In this document: in pieces, positions 32,996-43,887 of the stretch | Position numbering within the stretch: position 1 is the stretch's first letter | Layout of the letters: each line of letters begins with the position of its first letter | NCBI GenBank assembly: GCA_037127255.1 | Contig: JBANSL010000019.1 | Span: forward strand, 17,135,001 to 17,199,000 | From: Persicaria tinctoria | Lineage: Eukaryota; Streptophyta; Magnoliopsida; Caryophyllales; Polygonaceae | Reading direction: 5' to 3' | Length of the DNA stretch: 64,000 bases | Notes under the pieces: model-generated | The model's input: the letters and a program-made list of their open reading frames with translations, nothing else | The model's database searches: none | What the model was told of the DNA's origin: nothing | Program-made: the position numbers and the translations under genes

Positions 32996-35900
32996 CTTCT
33001 TGTTCCTCTGATTGTGCTTTTCTCCAACTTATCCTGTATTGTTTTATATTTTTTATCCATTCTTCTTGATTCCTAATGTCATTGTTGTCAAAGAGAATTC
33101 TGTTTCTCATTGACCAAATGCCCCAAAGGGAAAAAACAAGGGTCGATTTCTGTTCTGTCGAGATATTTGTGAAAATGTCCGTGATTATATTCTTGTAAGG
33201 TTTGTCTGCTTTGTCCTTGTTTCGGATTATTTGCTCAATTTGTCTATCCATTCTTCCAATAAAGGCTAAAGACGTTTGACATTCGGTAAAGATGTGGGTA
33301 GCATCTTCACCATTGTAGTTACAAAGAGGGCACTCGAGTGGGACATGAATTCCTTTACTTTGTAATCTAACCTTCGTCGGGGTCCCATTTAGTAGGTTTT
33401 TCCAAAGAAAATTTTTAATTTTTGGCGGACAATCAATTTTCCAAATCCAACCGAGTGGATCAGGGTTGGTTCTTCTAGTTCTCGTGACATGGTCTAGAGC
33501 ACTCGCGGTTGAAAACCACCCATTTCTGCTTGGTTTTCAGTATAGTCTATCATCAATTTCATTTGTAGGGATATGAACTTCCAGGATTCTTTCGACGATG
33601 TCCACAGGGAGGAAGTCTTTTAATTTGTCCTCATTCCAAGTTTTGTTTGGTTTTAAGAATTGGTAGATCGTTTGTTGTTCTTCAATACGGTATATGGCAT
33701 GGATACTGTTTTCCCGTAGATTTATGTCATAGTTTAGCCAGTTGTCCTTCCAGAACCTTATGGTTTTCCCGTTTCCCAACTGCTAGATAAGACATGAGCA
33801 GAATTCTTCTTTAGTTTCCATCAGCTTCACCTATTGCCATGACGTATTCTTTTTTCTTGTATAGTCCCAGATGCTCTCTTCCTTCAAGTATTTCTCTCTA
33901 ACTATTTTCACCCATTCATTTTGCGGTTCCGCAATTATTTTCCATAGGAGTTTCATTTGCAAGGCTTTGTTCATGTCTTTTGTCTTCTGAATTCCTAATC
34001 CACCTTCATTCTTCGGTCTGCATACTTTATCCCACCCGATAAGTGGTTTATATTGTGGGTCTTTGTTCCAGAAGAAACTTCTGTTAAGTCTATCGAGGTC
34101 GTTATGTATACTTGCAGGGAGCATGAAGTTCTGCATCACATAACTTGGTTTGGCAGCTAAATTAGTTTTGACTAGAATCGCTCCTCCTTGTTGCGTTAGT
34201 TCGTTTGCTCTCCATTTCGTTAATTGGTTCTTTGACTTTCCAACAACATCTTCAAACGTATTCTTGTTCACTCTGCCATTAATAATAGGGCAACCAAGAT
34301 ATTTTTCTAAAGCAATTTGGATAGTTATTTGTAAGCAGGATTGAATTTGTTGTTTTTGGTTGTTTGTGATCCTTTTCGTCGCTTGGAATGCTAATTTTTG
34401 GAAATTAACTTTTTGGCCGGATATCGCACAATAATCATCGAGTATAGTTTTCATTGTTTTACATGCTTTCGGGGTCGCTTTGGAAAATGTCATTATATCA
34501 TCTGCGAAGGATAGAAATGGAACACGAGGTCCATTTCTAGTTATCTTGAAACCTATGGTGTTCGATGATTGTTCACATTGCCGTTGGAGCTTTCTAGCAA
34601 GAATTTCAGCACCTAAGATAAAAAGGTAGGGAGATATCGGGTCGCCTTGTCTGAGTCCCCTGTGAGGGCAGAAAGTCTCAGTTGGTTCGTCATTTACCAG
34701 AACGGAGGAAGAAACAGTTTGGATACATTCCTTTACCCAACCACAAAACTTTTGGCAAAATCCGAACTTTGACATAATTGCAAAAAGGAAGTCCCAGTTC
34801 ACTCTATCGTAGGCTTTTTCCATGTCAAGTTTGATTGCAATCCATCCATCACATTCTTTCCTACTACGAAAGGAGTGAAATATTTCATGAGCAATGAGCA
34901 CATTGTCTTGGATCGCTCTGTCCGATATAAAAGCTCCTTGTAATGGATGGATTATTTTTCCTAGAACAGTTTTCATTCTATCGGCCAAGATTTTTGCAAT
35001 TGCCTTATAAATAGTTGAGCATAGGCTAATGGGTCTATAATTATTAGTTGTTCTTGGATTGTCGCATTTCAGGATCAGCGTAATGAAAGTTTGGTTAATT
35101 TGCTTCAGCATTCTTCCAGAATGGAAAAAGCCTTTTATTGCTTTAATTATCGATGGACCAACTATGCCCCGGTAATGTAGGTAAAATTCTGCTGTCATTC
35201 CATCAGGTCCTGGAGACTTGTCTTTTCTAATCGAAAAAAATGCCTTTTTGACTTCTTGGTTAGTAACAGGTTTGGTGAGAAAGTCATTCTCTTCATCTGT
35301 AATTTCTATGTTTATTAGTTCTAGATATTCTTCTAGTAATCAGAGCTTTATTCGCTCTTCGTGAAATCTTTTTTCAAAATCTTGTTTGATTTCTTTTCGG
35401 ATTTTTTCCTCTCCAACTATTGTCGTTCCTTCTTGGGTTATGATTTCTCTTATGATTTTCCTGTTTCTGCGTCCGGTTGCCACTTTATGGTGGTACCCTG
35501 AGTTTGTGTCAGCTAATCTCAGGTGTTTTGTTTTCGCCCGTTGGCGCCAGTACATTTTATGATACTGTAAGATCTTATTCTTTTTGTTTATCAATCGCAT
35601 TTGTTTGCCAGTGTTGTTGCTATGTTGTGTGTTGATATTGTTTCTTTGTAGATCTAAAAGTTTTTCCTCAATCTCCTTGAGTTGTCTGAAAATATTTCCA
35701 AATGTAGTTTTGTTCCATTCTTTTGTCAATCTTTTGAGTAATTGGGGTTTCTTTGTTACTTGGAACATATGGGATCCTGCACAAGACAGTCTCCACGCTT
35801 GTGCAACGATGTTTCGATAATCCTTTCGTTGTGTCCACATTTTCTCAAATTTGAATGGCCTTGCTTTTATTTTCTGTAATGTGTTGAGTTCTATTGAAAT

Positions 35901-36593
35901 TGCGCAGTGATCCGAGAAGGAAAAGGCGTAATTTCTGGTTGCGATGTTTGGGTACCATTGTAAGATTTGGTCCTGTACTAGAGTCCTATCGAGTTTTTCG
36001 TAAATATTGTTAACGTCGGTTTTATTTTTCCTCCATGTGAATCTGTTTCTGATCGTTGGAATTTCCAACAAATTACATTGGTTCTTGAAATATAGTAGTC
36101 TGCTAAATCTGTTGGGATTTGGATGCAAGCCCCCCATTTTTTCGGCAAAGCATTGAATCTCATTGAGGTCCCCCATTACTAAGACTGGGATGTCAATCCT
36201 CTGAATATGGTCAATGAGTCTTGGCCAGAAATCGATCTTTTCGTTTTCTTGGGCAGGAGCATAAACAAAACAACACGCTAGTTTGATTCCTTTATTGGTA
36301 TCTTCGATTATAAGGGTGGTGAATCGATCATCCGTTGTCATAATCTCAATTTTTTCGTTCACATGCTGGTATTCTTTCCATAACACACAAAGACCACCCG
36401 ATCTACCACGCGCCGGAGTCCAATAAATCGAGTCGAACCCGGCTTTTTTCCAAATTGCTTCCTGGGGTTTGGTTTCCGTTTTTGTTTCCATAAGAACCAT
36501 AATCTGGATATTTTCAATTTTACAAAAGGTTTCTACCTCGGTCCATAGGTTTCTTTTTCCGATTCTGCAACAATTCCACGTACTAATTTTCAT
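32996..36593 (-). pseudogene. LINE ORF2: endonuclease, reverse transcriptase, zf-RVT
   Basis: One reading frame interrupted by point stops. The N-terminal apurinic-type endonuclease (MKISTWNCCRIGKRNLWTEV, LMETKTETK, ARGRSGGLCVLWKE, DLNEIQC, SDHCAISIEL) is followed by RT (KSPGPDGMTAEFY, YRPISLCSTIYKAIAKILA, HPLQGAFISDRAIQDN, DMEKAYDRVNWDF, RGLRQGDPISPYLFI and catalytic FADDIMTF). GNGKTIRFWKDNW and a zf-RVT module (ECPLCNYNGEDATHIFTEC) follow. Stops: TGA 35,340-35,342, TAG 33,831-33,833, another near 33,783, TAG near 33,537. The frame continues across the gypsy insertion into RNase H at 23,007. Target-primed retrotransposition enzyme in life, now dead. Confidence 0.93.
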
Positions 36594-36905
36594 CCTAGAC
36601 TAATTATCTTGATACTTGTCGGTTCAACTGTTCGCATTTTCATTTTGTAGATTTTTTCAATCGATATAACCCTTTCAGATCGAATACTCTTTTTAAGATT
36701 CATTTTGATGTATCCATGTGTTCTGCTAAGATTGGAGTTTTGCGACTGGATTCCTTTTCCTTTCATTTTTTTCCTCGTTCTTACATTTATCATCTTGCCA
36801 TCCCAAGTGATTTTACTTTTCCCCGATTTGCTTTCTTGTTGGTTTCTCCTTTTGTGTTTACTATTCAATGATTGTTCATCATTCTTAATTTCCCGTATTC
36901 TAAAA

Positions 36906-36917
36906 AGGAAGGGGTAT
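36906..36917. repeat. LINE target-site duplication, 5' side
   Basis: aggaaggggtat, 11/12 match to 22,407-22,418. Confidence 0.7.
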
Positions 36918-37388
36918 ATATATTGCAATGGAATTGCCACTATCATAAAAATTATGAGGGTATATAATGGTTGCTAGTGTTGTTTTTCCTTTTGTATTAG
37001 CTCTATTAGTCTAGCAATTAGCACATTTTACACTCATTAAGCATTGAGGACAATCCTTTCATAACAGGTGGGTAATATTCAAAATTAATATAATTACCAA
37101 ATTTTTTTAGTATTGGGTTATAAATACCCCAAATTATACTGCAGAGATCACCAAAAAATTACAAAACTATTACTCCTCTCCCCCCTTCTAAACTCTCAAT
37201 CTCTTATTTCCTATCTCAAAATTCCATACCGACCTTCGGGTCCTGACGTACAAGTGTCACGAACCTCGGGTCTTTCTTGTCTTTCAGCTCATATCAGTAA
37301 TTTAAATAACATAATTTATTTAAAATTTACATAAGTATTTATATTTTACATGTTTATATTTATTATTTTTAGAATAGTGACATTCACA

Positions 37389-37389
37389 A

Positions 37390-37437
<48 letters not shown>

Positions 37438-37438
37438 C
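37389..37438. repeat. (ATT)n microsatellite
   Basis: About 16 uninterrupted trinucleotide units. Confidence 0.97.
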
Positions 37439-37659
37439 AATAGTTTAATTATAATATGAAATAAACGAAAAACAAGAAATAATAAATGGAATCACATTTT
37501 TATAATAAAATATTGCAATAAAATTATCAAAATAATAATAACTCCTTTCGATGGGATACTCTTTTCCACGCACAATTTGGTAGATATAGAGCACCGCGGG
37601 TTCAGGAAGGTCACTCCCCAACACCATGTTTAGCAGTCGTGACACCATTTTTAACACTT

Positions 37660-38135
37660 GTTGCACTATATATTAGACGTTGTAAAATAAAATTCTACCA
37701 TCATTTATGAAAACATCCATATTATCTTCTTTCATATATATGTTGTATAAGTTCAATTATACAATTTAATTTGTATTCATTTTATCTTTTTTCACACATT
37801 CTATATGTTCTATAAGTTCAGTTATACAATTTTTATATAAGAAAAATATTGCATACTTGATGGAAATAGTATTGAAATCCAAACTCTTATATATTCGACG
37901 TTAAGCAACATCTGATTGAAGGTTATGCAACGTCTCTTCGGAGGTTATAATCCCTCACCTTGCTAACACATGTCAATTACAACGTCCAGTTGGACGTTGC
38001 TTCTGGCTTGACCCGATCAACCTTACTCAATTTTCACACCGTTTCATATAGTTTTCCTTACAACGTTCAATTGGATATATGTTGTATAACTTCAAATTGA
38101 ACATTGCAATGAGTACTATGCAATGTCCAATCAAA
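37660..38135. repeat. Cluster of CAACGTC/GACGTTG motifs
   Basis: At least eight variants (attagacgttgta, attcgacgtta, gcaacgtctc, acaacgtccagttggacgtt, acaacgttcaattgg, gcaatgtccaat) in both orientations, several forming short palindromes. Similar to 17,386-17,560. Possibly subterminal arrays of a CACTA-type element whose terminal repeats were not found. Confidence 0.45.
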
Positions 38136-38524
38136 CATTTATTAACGGTTAATTACACCGCGAATTTGTGGTGGATTTAGGGTGACCTGTAGTTAATCCA
38201 CCCCTAATACTTATAAAATGATCAGAAACAACCTCTTCGTAAAAAATTGCGTCCGGTGACGTCATAAGAGCAAATGCATGGTTGAGGGTAAAATTGACAA
38301 TCCAATTTAAATTTATTTATTTTTATTTCCTTTATTTTATATAAATTACCCACTGTCTACCCCATTATCCCATACATATTTTTTAATAATAAATTATAAT
38401 ATGAAAATAAATTTAATACAAATATTTGTATGGAATAAAATTATACTTTAAATAATATATTATTATAATTTCATGAAATATAAATTTCTCATATATGTAA
38501 AAGTTAAGGCTATCATTTAATTTA

Positions 38525-38637
38525 GGGTAAATTCCTTTGGTGGTCCCTAATCTTTAAGGGTTAGTCACTATCAGTCCCTAACCTTTTTAAGTGTTAATTT
38601 TAGTCTCTAACCTTTTACCTATTGCTACTATTTGGTC
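38525..38637 (+). repeat. Left terminal inverted repeat of the outer MULE
   Basis: 113 bp, matching the reverse complement of 59,649-59,761 with scattered substitutions. Preceded by tttaattta (38,516-38,524). Confidence 0.85.
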
Positions 38638-38667
38638 CTCCCATCCAACTAAATGCCAATTTGTTTT

Positions 38668-38937
38668 GTTTTTTTTTTAACCGGAAATAATTCGACTTAT
38701 CGGACATGCCCGGTGAGACGAGAGGCTGAAAGAACGGAAACGGACAAACCGTTATGAAAGAACCGAAATACAACCAAAACAACAAAGACAAGTCCACCAC
38801 GAACAAAACTAGAAAGCGAAGTTCGAAACTAGCGAGAGCGAACAGTGTTGGAAGCGGGACAATGTGAGCCATGACTTCTAAAAGTTGGTAAAGGTAACGC
38901 AGAGAATCCCTGGGGAACAAAAGTGGAGACCTCATAT
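38668..38937 (-). mobile_element. Truncated LINE 3'-end fragment
   Basis: Minus-strand sequence ending in poly-A (plus-strand t run at about 38,668-38,680) after tttccggtt. No coding domain retained. Flanks (taaatgccaa and taaatgttaa) suggest a weak target duplication. Confidence 0.4.
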
Positions 38938-39116
38938 TAAATGTTAACTAGGTTGTGGATTCGTATCTCCATTTATAGTTGTAGTTGATTTTTTTTTCAT
39001 CTATTTTTTAAGTCATTTAAATATTTTCTAATTGCCTTTTCCAAATGAAAAACTATTTTAGTTATTGGGCCTCTTTATTAACTATTTTTATTTGTTATTT
39101 TAATACAAACCCTTGT

Positions 39117-39459
39117 ATTAGAGGAACTCCTGTCGAAGCCGATTAAAAGTACGCACCCGTGTGCTAGCCTGGTGTCCTATTGCCATGGCTTCCGTCGTAG
39201 GAGTTGGGACTTCCAGCTCCGACATGTCTTCTGTGAGGCCAATGGTCTTGCGGATGGTTTAGCTAATTTTTCTTTTTCTTTCCCTCTTGGTCACTATTAG
39301 TTGAACAATTTTCCCGATCTTTTGCTGAATTGCGCTAGGAAGGATGCTAGAGGTGTTGCTACACTCCGATGGCAGTCTACCTAGCCGGTGATTTGCTTGG
39401 TTTTGAATAAACACTCCCTCGCGGAGTGGGGCGTAGCCCCGTTTGTTTACAAAAAAAAA
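39117..39459 (+). mobile_element. 5'-truncated LINE fragment, RNase H C terminus and poly-A
   Basis: A short frame ending LRHVFCEANGLADGLANF...PLGHY and a stop matches the C terminus of plant LINE RNase H. A 3' UTR and a ten-base A run (39,450-39,459) follow. Confidence 0.7.
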
Positions 39460-39615
39460 AGTATAATTTATGATATTTTAATATTTTCCACAGATATATT
39501 CAAAATTTTATTTGTCAATTAAAACTTCACACAATAAATGAATTTTTAATGTGAAAATACTATAACACACACATATATATGTATTGATACACAATGAAAG
39601 AGTTAAAATATATGA

Positions 39616-39624
39616 CTTAAAATC
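39616..39624. repeat. 9-bp target duplication of the nested MULE (left)
   Basis: cttaaaatc, identical to 46,529-46,537. Confidence 0.92.
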
Positions 39625-40341
39625 GGGTGATGATATCTTCACCGCTAATTTTTACTATTTACACTGCTAATCACCGCATACGTTGGCGGTGGATTTAATG
39701 ACGGTCAACGAGGTCACCGCATTAGTTGATGGTGGACACCGCCATACGTAGCGGTGGGTTGAGGAGTATACAAGCCCGCCGTTGTACTGAACGGTGGCCT
39801 ACATTGTTTCGTTTGAACCCCACCGCATAAGTTGGCGGTGGGGCCTTGGATTACGCATATTTAGGGGTGGTGTCAGGACCGGACCGGACATGTTACCCAC
39901 CGTCACCATATGCGCTGAGTCGAGCATAAAATATTAATTGTGGGAATATATATTATTATAAATTGGAATCTAAAAAATTGATGTTTTATGTAATTGCCAT
40001 TATCATAAAAAACGCATGTAAATTTCAGAAATTGTAAATGATATGTTTAGGTTAGAAGAAAGAGTATATAAAGTACTAAGCAACGCTTAGAACTTATCGG
40101 GGTAGTACCCGACGGTCCCCGAATCGATTCCGAATATGGATGCTCTATTTCAAAATAAAATAAGACTGAATAGTAAAAACAACAAACCGGGGTGTGGAAA
40201 ATGTCAAGCATAAAAAAAACGTGGGTTGAAAAATGTCAAACGTCATAGAACGCAGTTCGGGAAATGAGACAAACACAATATCTAGTAACCGAAGAAGTCA
40301 ACATAGCTAGTTTGGAAAATGACAAAGGAAATTGAAAAGTG

Positions 40342-43300
40342 CTAATAGCGCCACAGACGACCACAATCTCGACGGCGGTAGGCTCTGTATTGTGTAATCC
40401 TCGCCGCAAACTGCTCGTCCCACCCGTTGACTGTGTGATTGTGATGCTGTGTCCAGGTAGTGTATATTGGCGGCAGAGGCAGGCCAGGCAAGAACCAAAT
40501 ATGCGGATAACATGTGACTGTTGACATTAGAAGAGAATAGTGAAGCGTTAAGAAATGAATGGCTATGAAATACTAAAAGTACCAGATTGAAGTGGTTGTT
40601 GTTGCCGACTAAAGCTATCCCATCTAACTCTTTGTAGGCCGATATTGACAGGCCCCCAGTGGTGTACAGAGGCAGGTACAAAATAGGCATCATCTGCAAC
40701 AATATCCCCAAAGGCCGCTAGTGAAGCGTGGCAAACACCTCGCCCATGATCGGAATCTACATCCAATAAGTAGCATCATGACACGTGCTGAAATAGTTGA
40801 CCCTCGTGATGAGCTCATCTAAGGCAGGATAGTAATGGTACCGATCTGCATGCAGCTGCAACTCAACGGCCAGCTCTCATCGAACTCTTAGCCATGCGTC
40901 TTGCCCCAAGTTCAGAAGACAAGCAAAAGATCTATACCCACAATGACCTTCACCTGCAACATTCGTGACGGCTCATATGAAAGTAATCATGAATTCGTCG
41001 ATGTTTCCAGTACCCCAATTGAAATCTACACGAGGGAGATTCTGAGGCGGAAGCGTCGTAGCCCGTCGGTGCTGTCGGTGGAATGGCACCGATAGGCTCC
41101 AACGCTGATCAATCTCGGCCACGTCCTCTCCCACAACCCCATCCCCGTCTTCGTCCTCTTCCTCTTCCTCAACCACTAGGAGGGTCGTTGACGACAATAT
41201 ATTGCGTTGGACCCAATGCCCTCTTCATTGCCTTTCGCAACATCTGCTTCATTTGATGAAGATTGACCCCGACCTCGACCTCGTATTGATCCCCTACTCC
41301 CCTCTCTATCGGCTCGGCGTTGGGCCCGAGCACGCTCACGTTCCCAAGGTAGAGGGTTCGTCTGACAGAGGTGGCGATGGCCTCGGTCTCCCGGTCGGTC
41401 TACGGTCCTCAGGGTCAGGTGGAGTCGACGATGTATGAGAGGGACAATCCCCATCGTTGAATGTCGAGGCGATCCTCTAACGAGTATCCTCGTCCATAGC
41501 TCCACTCTGGAACAACGTGATCATGCGCGACATATCGACATCAGCTCTTGTGAGCGGAGCGTTATCCTGGACGCTGTCAACATATGAACAATTCCAATCC
41601 AATTGCTTCCAAAAAATGCGAATCTGGGATGGTCTGATCGGTAGTTACGTGTCTCGATAAGCTTTCATCTCATGTTTGCAGGGGAGACCGTAGACGTCCC
41701 TCCAGTATCTATCTCTGCATGGCTGCGACGGCGGATTGGCTTCCAGCTTCGTGTATATTTCGAACAACAAGTTGAAACTTTCCTTCGACACAATATGCCG
41801 AATCCGATCGAATATCCATAGGTCGTGCGAGTCTGTCGACGAGGTGTTGTTCGCTCGCCCCATTGTATTCTTCACCTCATTGATTTGGTCCACCCTCATC
41901 AGATCGATTGCTTTTATCACGTGAGTAAAATCACCGACTGCAAAGTTTAAGCTATTTTTCAACACCGAATGAGCGGACTCTGCCCTACAAGAGAAGTAAG
42001 ACTCGCATGTGAATATCGCTATATATTGTAAACAAAATATGTGTGCCATGAAATTCCTAAGAAAAAATGAGATGCACCTGTTCGTCGTGGTCGTACCAAA
42101 ATGCTGGATTGCATCTGTCCATCCACGAACTATATTCTCCGAGTAATCTTGCAACCACGTCGCCTCCAAATACGACATCAACCCTTTGACATGGCCCCAC
42201 TCAGCATGCATACCCCTTCTTCTGGCGTTGAAAGTTTCAACTGATCTGGATTCGAACATGCCATAACACGCATTCTTGAAAAACCCTGCAACATCAAGAT
42301 TCTTCGACTTCTGGAAAGCAGCTTCTTCGCATCTTTGGAGGACATGTACTGTGCACAACATATGTCTAACACTGGTAAGAACGTCTCACAGTGCCGCAAT
42401 GAGACCCAACTCTTGATCTGTGACAACAACGTTCGGAAGATTACCTCACATGAGGTAAATGAGCTGTTCCAATGCCCAACGGTACGTCTCTATGTTCTCG
42501 TGCGACATGAAGCAGAACCCAATGACGAAGTTCTTCTTCGCGTAAATGAATCCAATGAACTCACACAAAGGGATCCCGTACCTGCACCATAACAGATTTT
42601 AGTTTTCAAACCCTGGTCGGTAGGGGTAAACGGTTAGTTTGAGATTGAAACATATGCATTCGTCCGGTATGTACTGTCGATAAGGACGACGTATGGAAAG
42701 ATGGCCAGAAGATGGCGAGCGTCTGAATGCACGATGAAAAGATCTTGAAGCCTGTTGGGATCGTCAGGGGATCTCCTTGTAGAGTAGAAGTAACCCCTTT
42801 TTCGTAATACGTGAAGTGCTTTCTGCGTGACTGTTCGGTCTCCTCTCACTTCTGCTTTAAATTTTGCCCGAGCATTGTAAACTTGTCGGCGCGATGTGAA
42901 GTTTAACTTAAGCCGTGTCTCAACTATCTTCTTCAAGGTGGATAAAATCGGCTTCGGTGGGGTACCAGCCACGGTAAGGGCCAATGTGGCGTCCTGCTCA
43001 TCTGTATCCATCCGGCCGACGTATGGGTGACCATCCAACGAACCAGAAAGGTCATGGTTGTGCCTGTCGTGAACAACGTCCAACCCCCATTTGGCACGTT
43101 TGAAATCCACGTCCGGCAACGCAAACGGACTCCCCTCTATCTTCGAAATGGCTCTACAATTGTTTCCGCTGCCCACATCTTCGGCAACTCTCGGCCTCTT
43201 GCGGGGAGTGTACTCGTCGTACTTCTTACATGCAAGAAACACACTGCCAAGCCTTGCAAGAGTGCTCCCCCAAGACCGTTTGATTGTCATAACCATATTT

Positions 43301-43806
43301 AGCCGTAAGGCGATGCTATGACAGTGCTGTAATAAGCCCTCGCGATTAGTCCACGTCCGCGTTGTGGCGAAATCGGCCGTGTAATCATGAAACACCCGGA
43401 TACGGGGTTCCACGTGGTCACACTCGTCCGACATCGGATCAGCCTGCTTCTCTAATGGTTGTTGTGGCATTGGCATACATATATTTAGACTACGGTAGAG
43501 TAACTACGTTGCTCTACCTAGCTATATTACGTTATCATTTAAGGTCGGACTACGTTGCACTACCTACATTATGGTACCTATATTACGATTTCCATTCGTG
43601 CTTATTCTAAACTTACATGATGACGTCCTAACTAGTACGAGAATATAACTACACCTATACGGGAAAGATAAAGTACGTACCGGAAGAGGAGCGTGTTGAG
43701 AGTCGTCGGTCCTTGGAGCGGGTGGCTGCGCTGCTCCCACCGATGGAGTGCTGCACTGCACGTCGTCCGCCGTTGAAGGCGCAAGACTACCGTCGTCGTT
43801 CACCAT
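40342..43806 (-). pseudogene. MULE transposase with FAR1-type finger, DDE core and C-terminal OTU protease-like domain
   Basis: A first exon, 43,681-43,806 (ATG at 43,804-43,806), ends at a GT donor. The next exon contains a FAR1-like region (ending WGLDVVHDRHNHDL), SRRQVYNARAKFK and the MULE core start VVLIDSTYRTNAY (first Asp). Then follow CEFIGFIYAKKNFVIGF, VVTDQELGL (second Asp), LCTVHVLQRC and, after a correctly spliced intron (about 41,988-42,080), AESAHSVLK (Glu). Downstream an OTU fold is readable: AGEGHCGYRSFACLLNLGQD (catalytic Cys near 40,940), DRYHYYPALDEL, a YPALDE...YWM segment, LVGNNNHFNLVLL (His) and PGLPLPPIYTTWTQHHN. In-frame stops: TGA 42,446, TGA 42,386, TGA 40,973, TGA 40,877, TAG 40,757, TAG 40,718. 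OTU tails are known on some plant MULE transposases. Confidence 0.87.
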
Positions 43807-43887
43807 CGGAGGAGGAAGTTGTGGATGGCCTAACAACAGGGAGTGGAAGGCTTCTTATAAAGACCCACCGCACCTGGTGACGGTGAC

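Larger units (their letters stand above)
22419..36905 (-). mobile_element. L1-type LINE, 5'-truncated, split by a gypsy element
   Basis: Minus-strand LINE with poly-A tail (plus-strand T run 22,418-22,432), RNase H, zf-RVT, reverse transcriptase and endonuclease domains in the right order, and 12-bp target duplications (11/12). The 10-kb gypsy element at 23,013-32,990 interrupts it between zf-RVT and RNase H. Without that insert the LINE is about 4.5 kb. Only a scrap of ORF1 (about 36,593-36,905) remains. Confidence 0.88.

Noticed and set aside
22543..36593. Endogenous pararetrovirus
   Set aside because: RT is of LINE type (FADD) with endonuclease, zf-RVT and poly-A tail; the other RT is gypsy with LTRs. 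No movement or coat protein signature.
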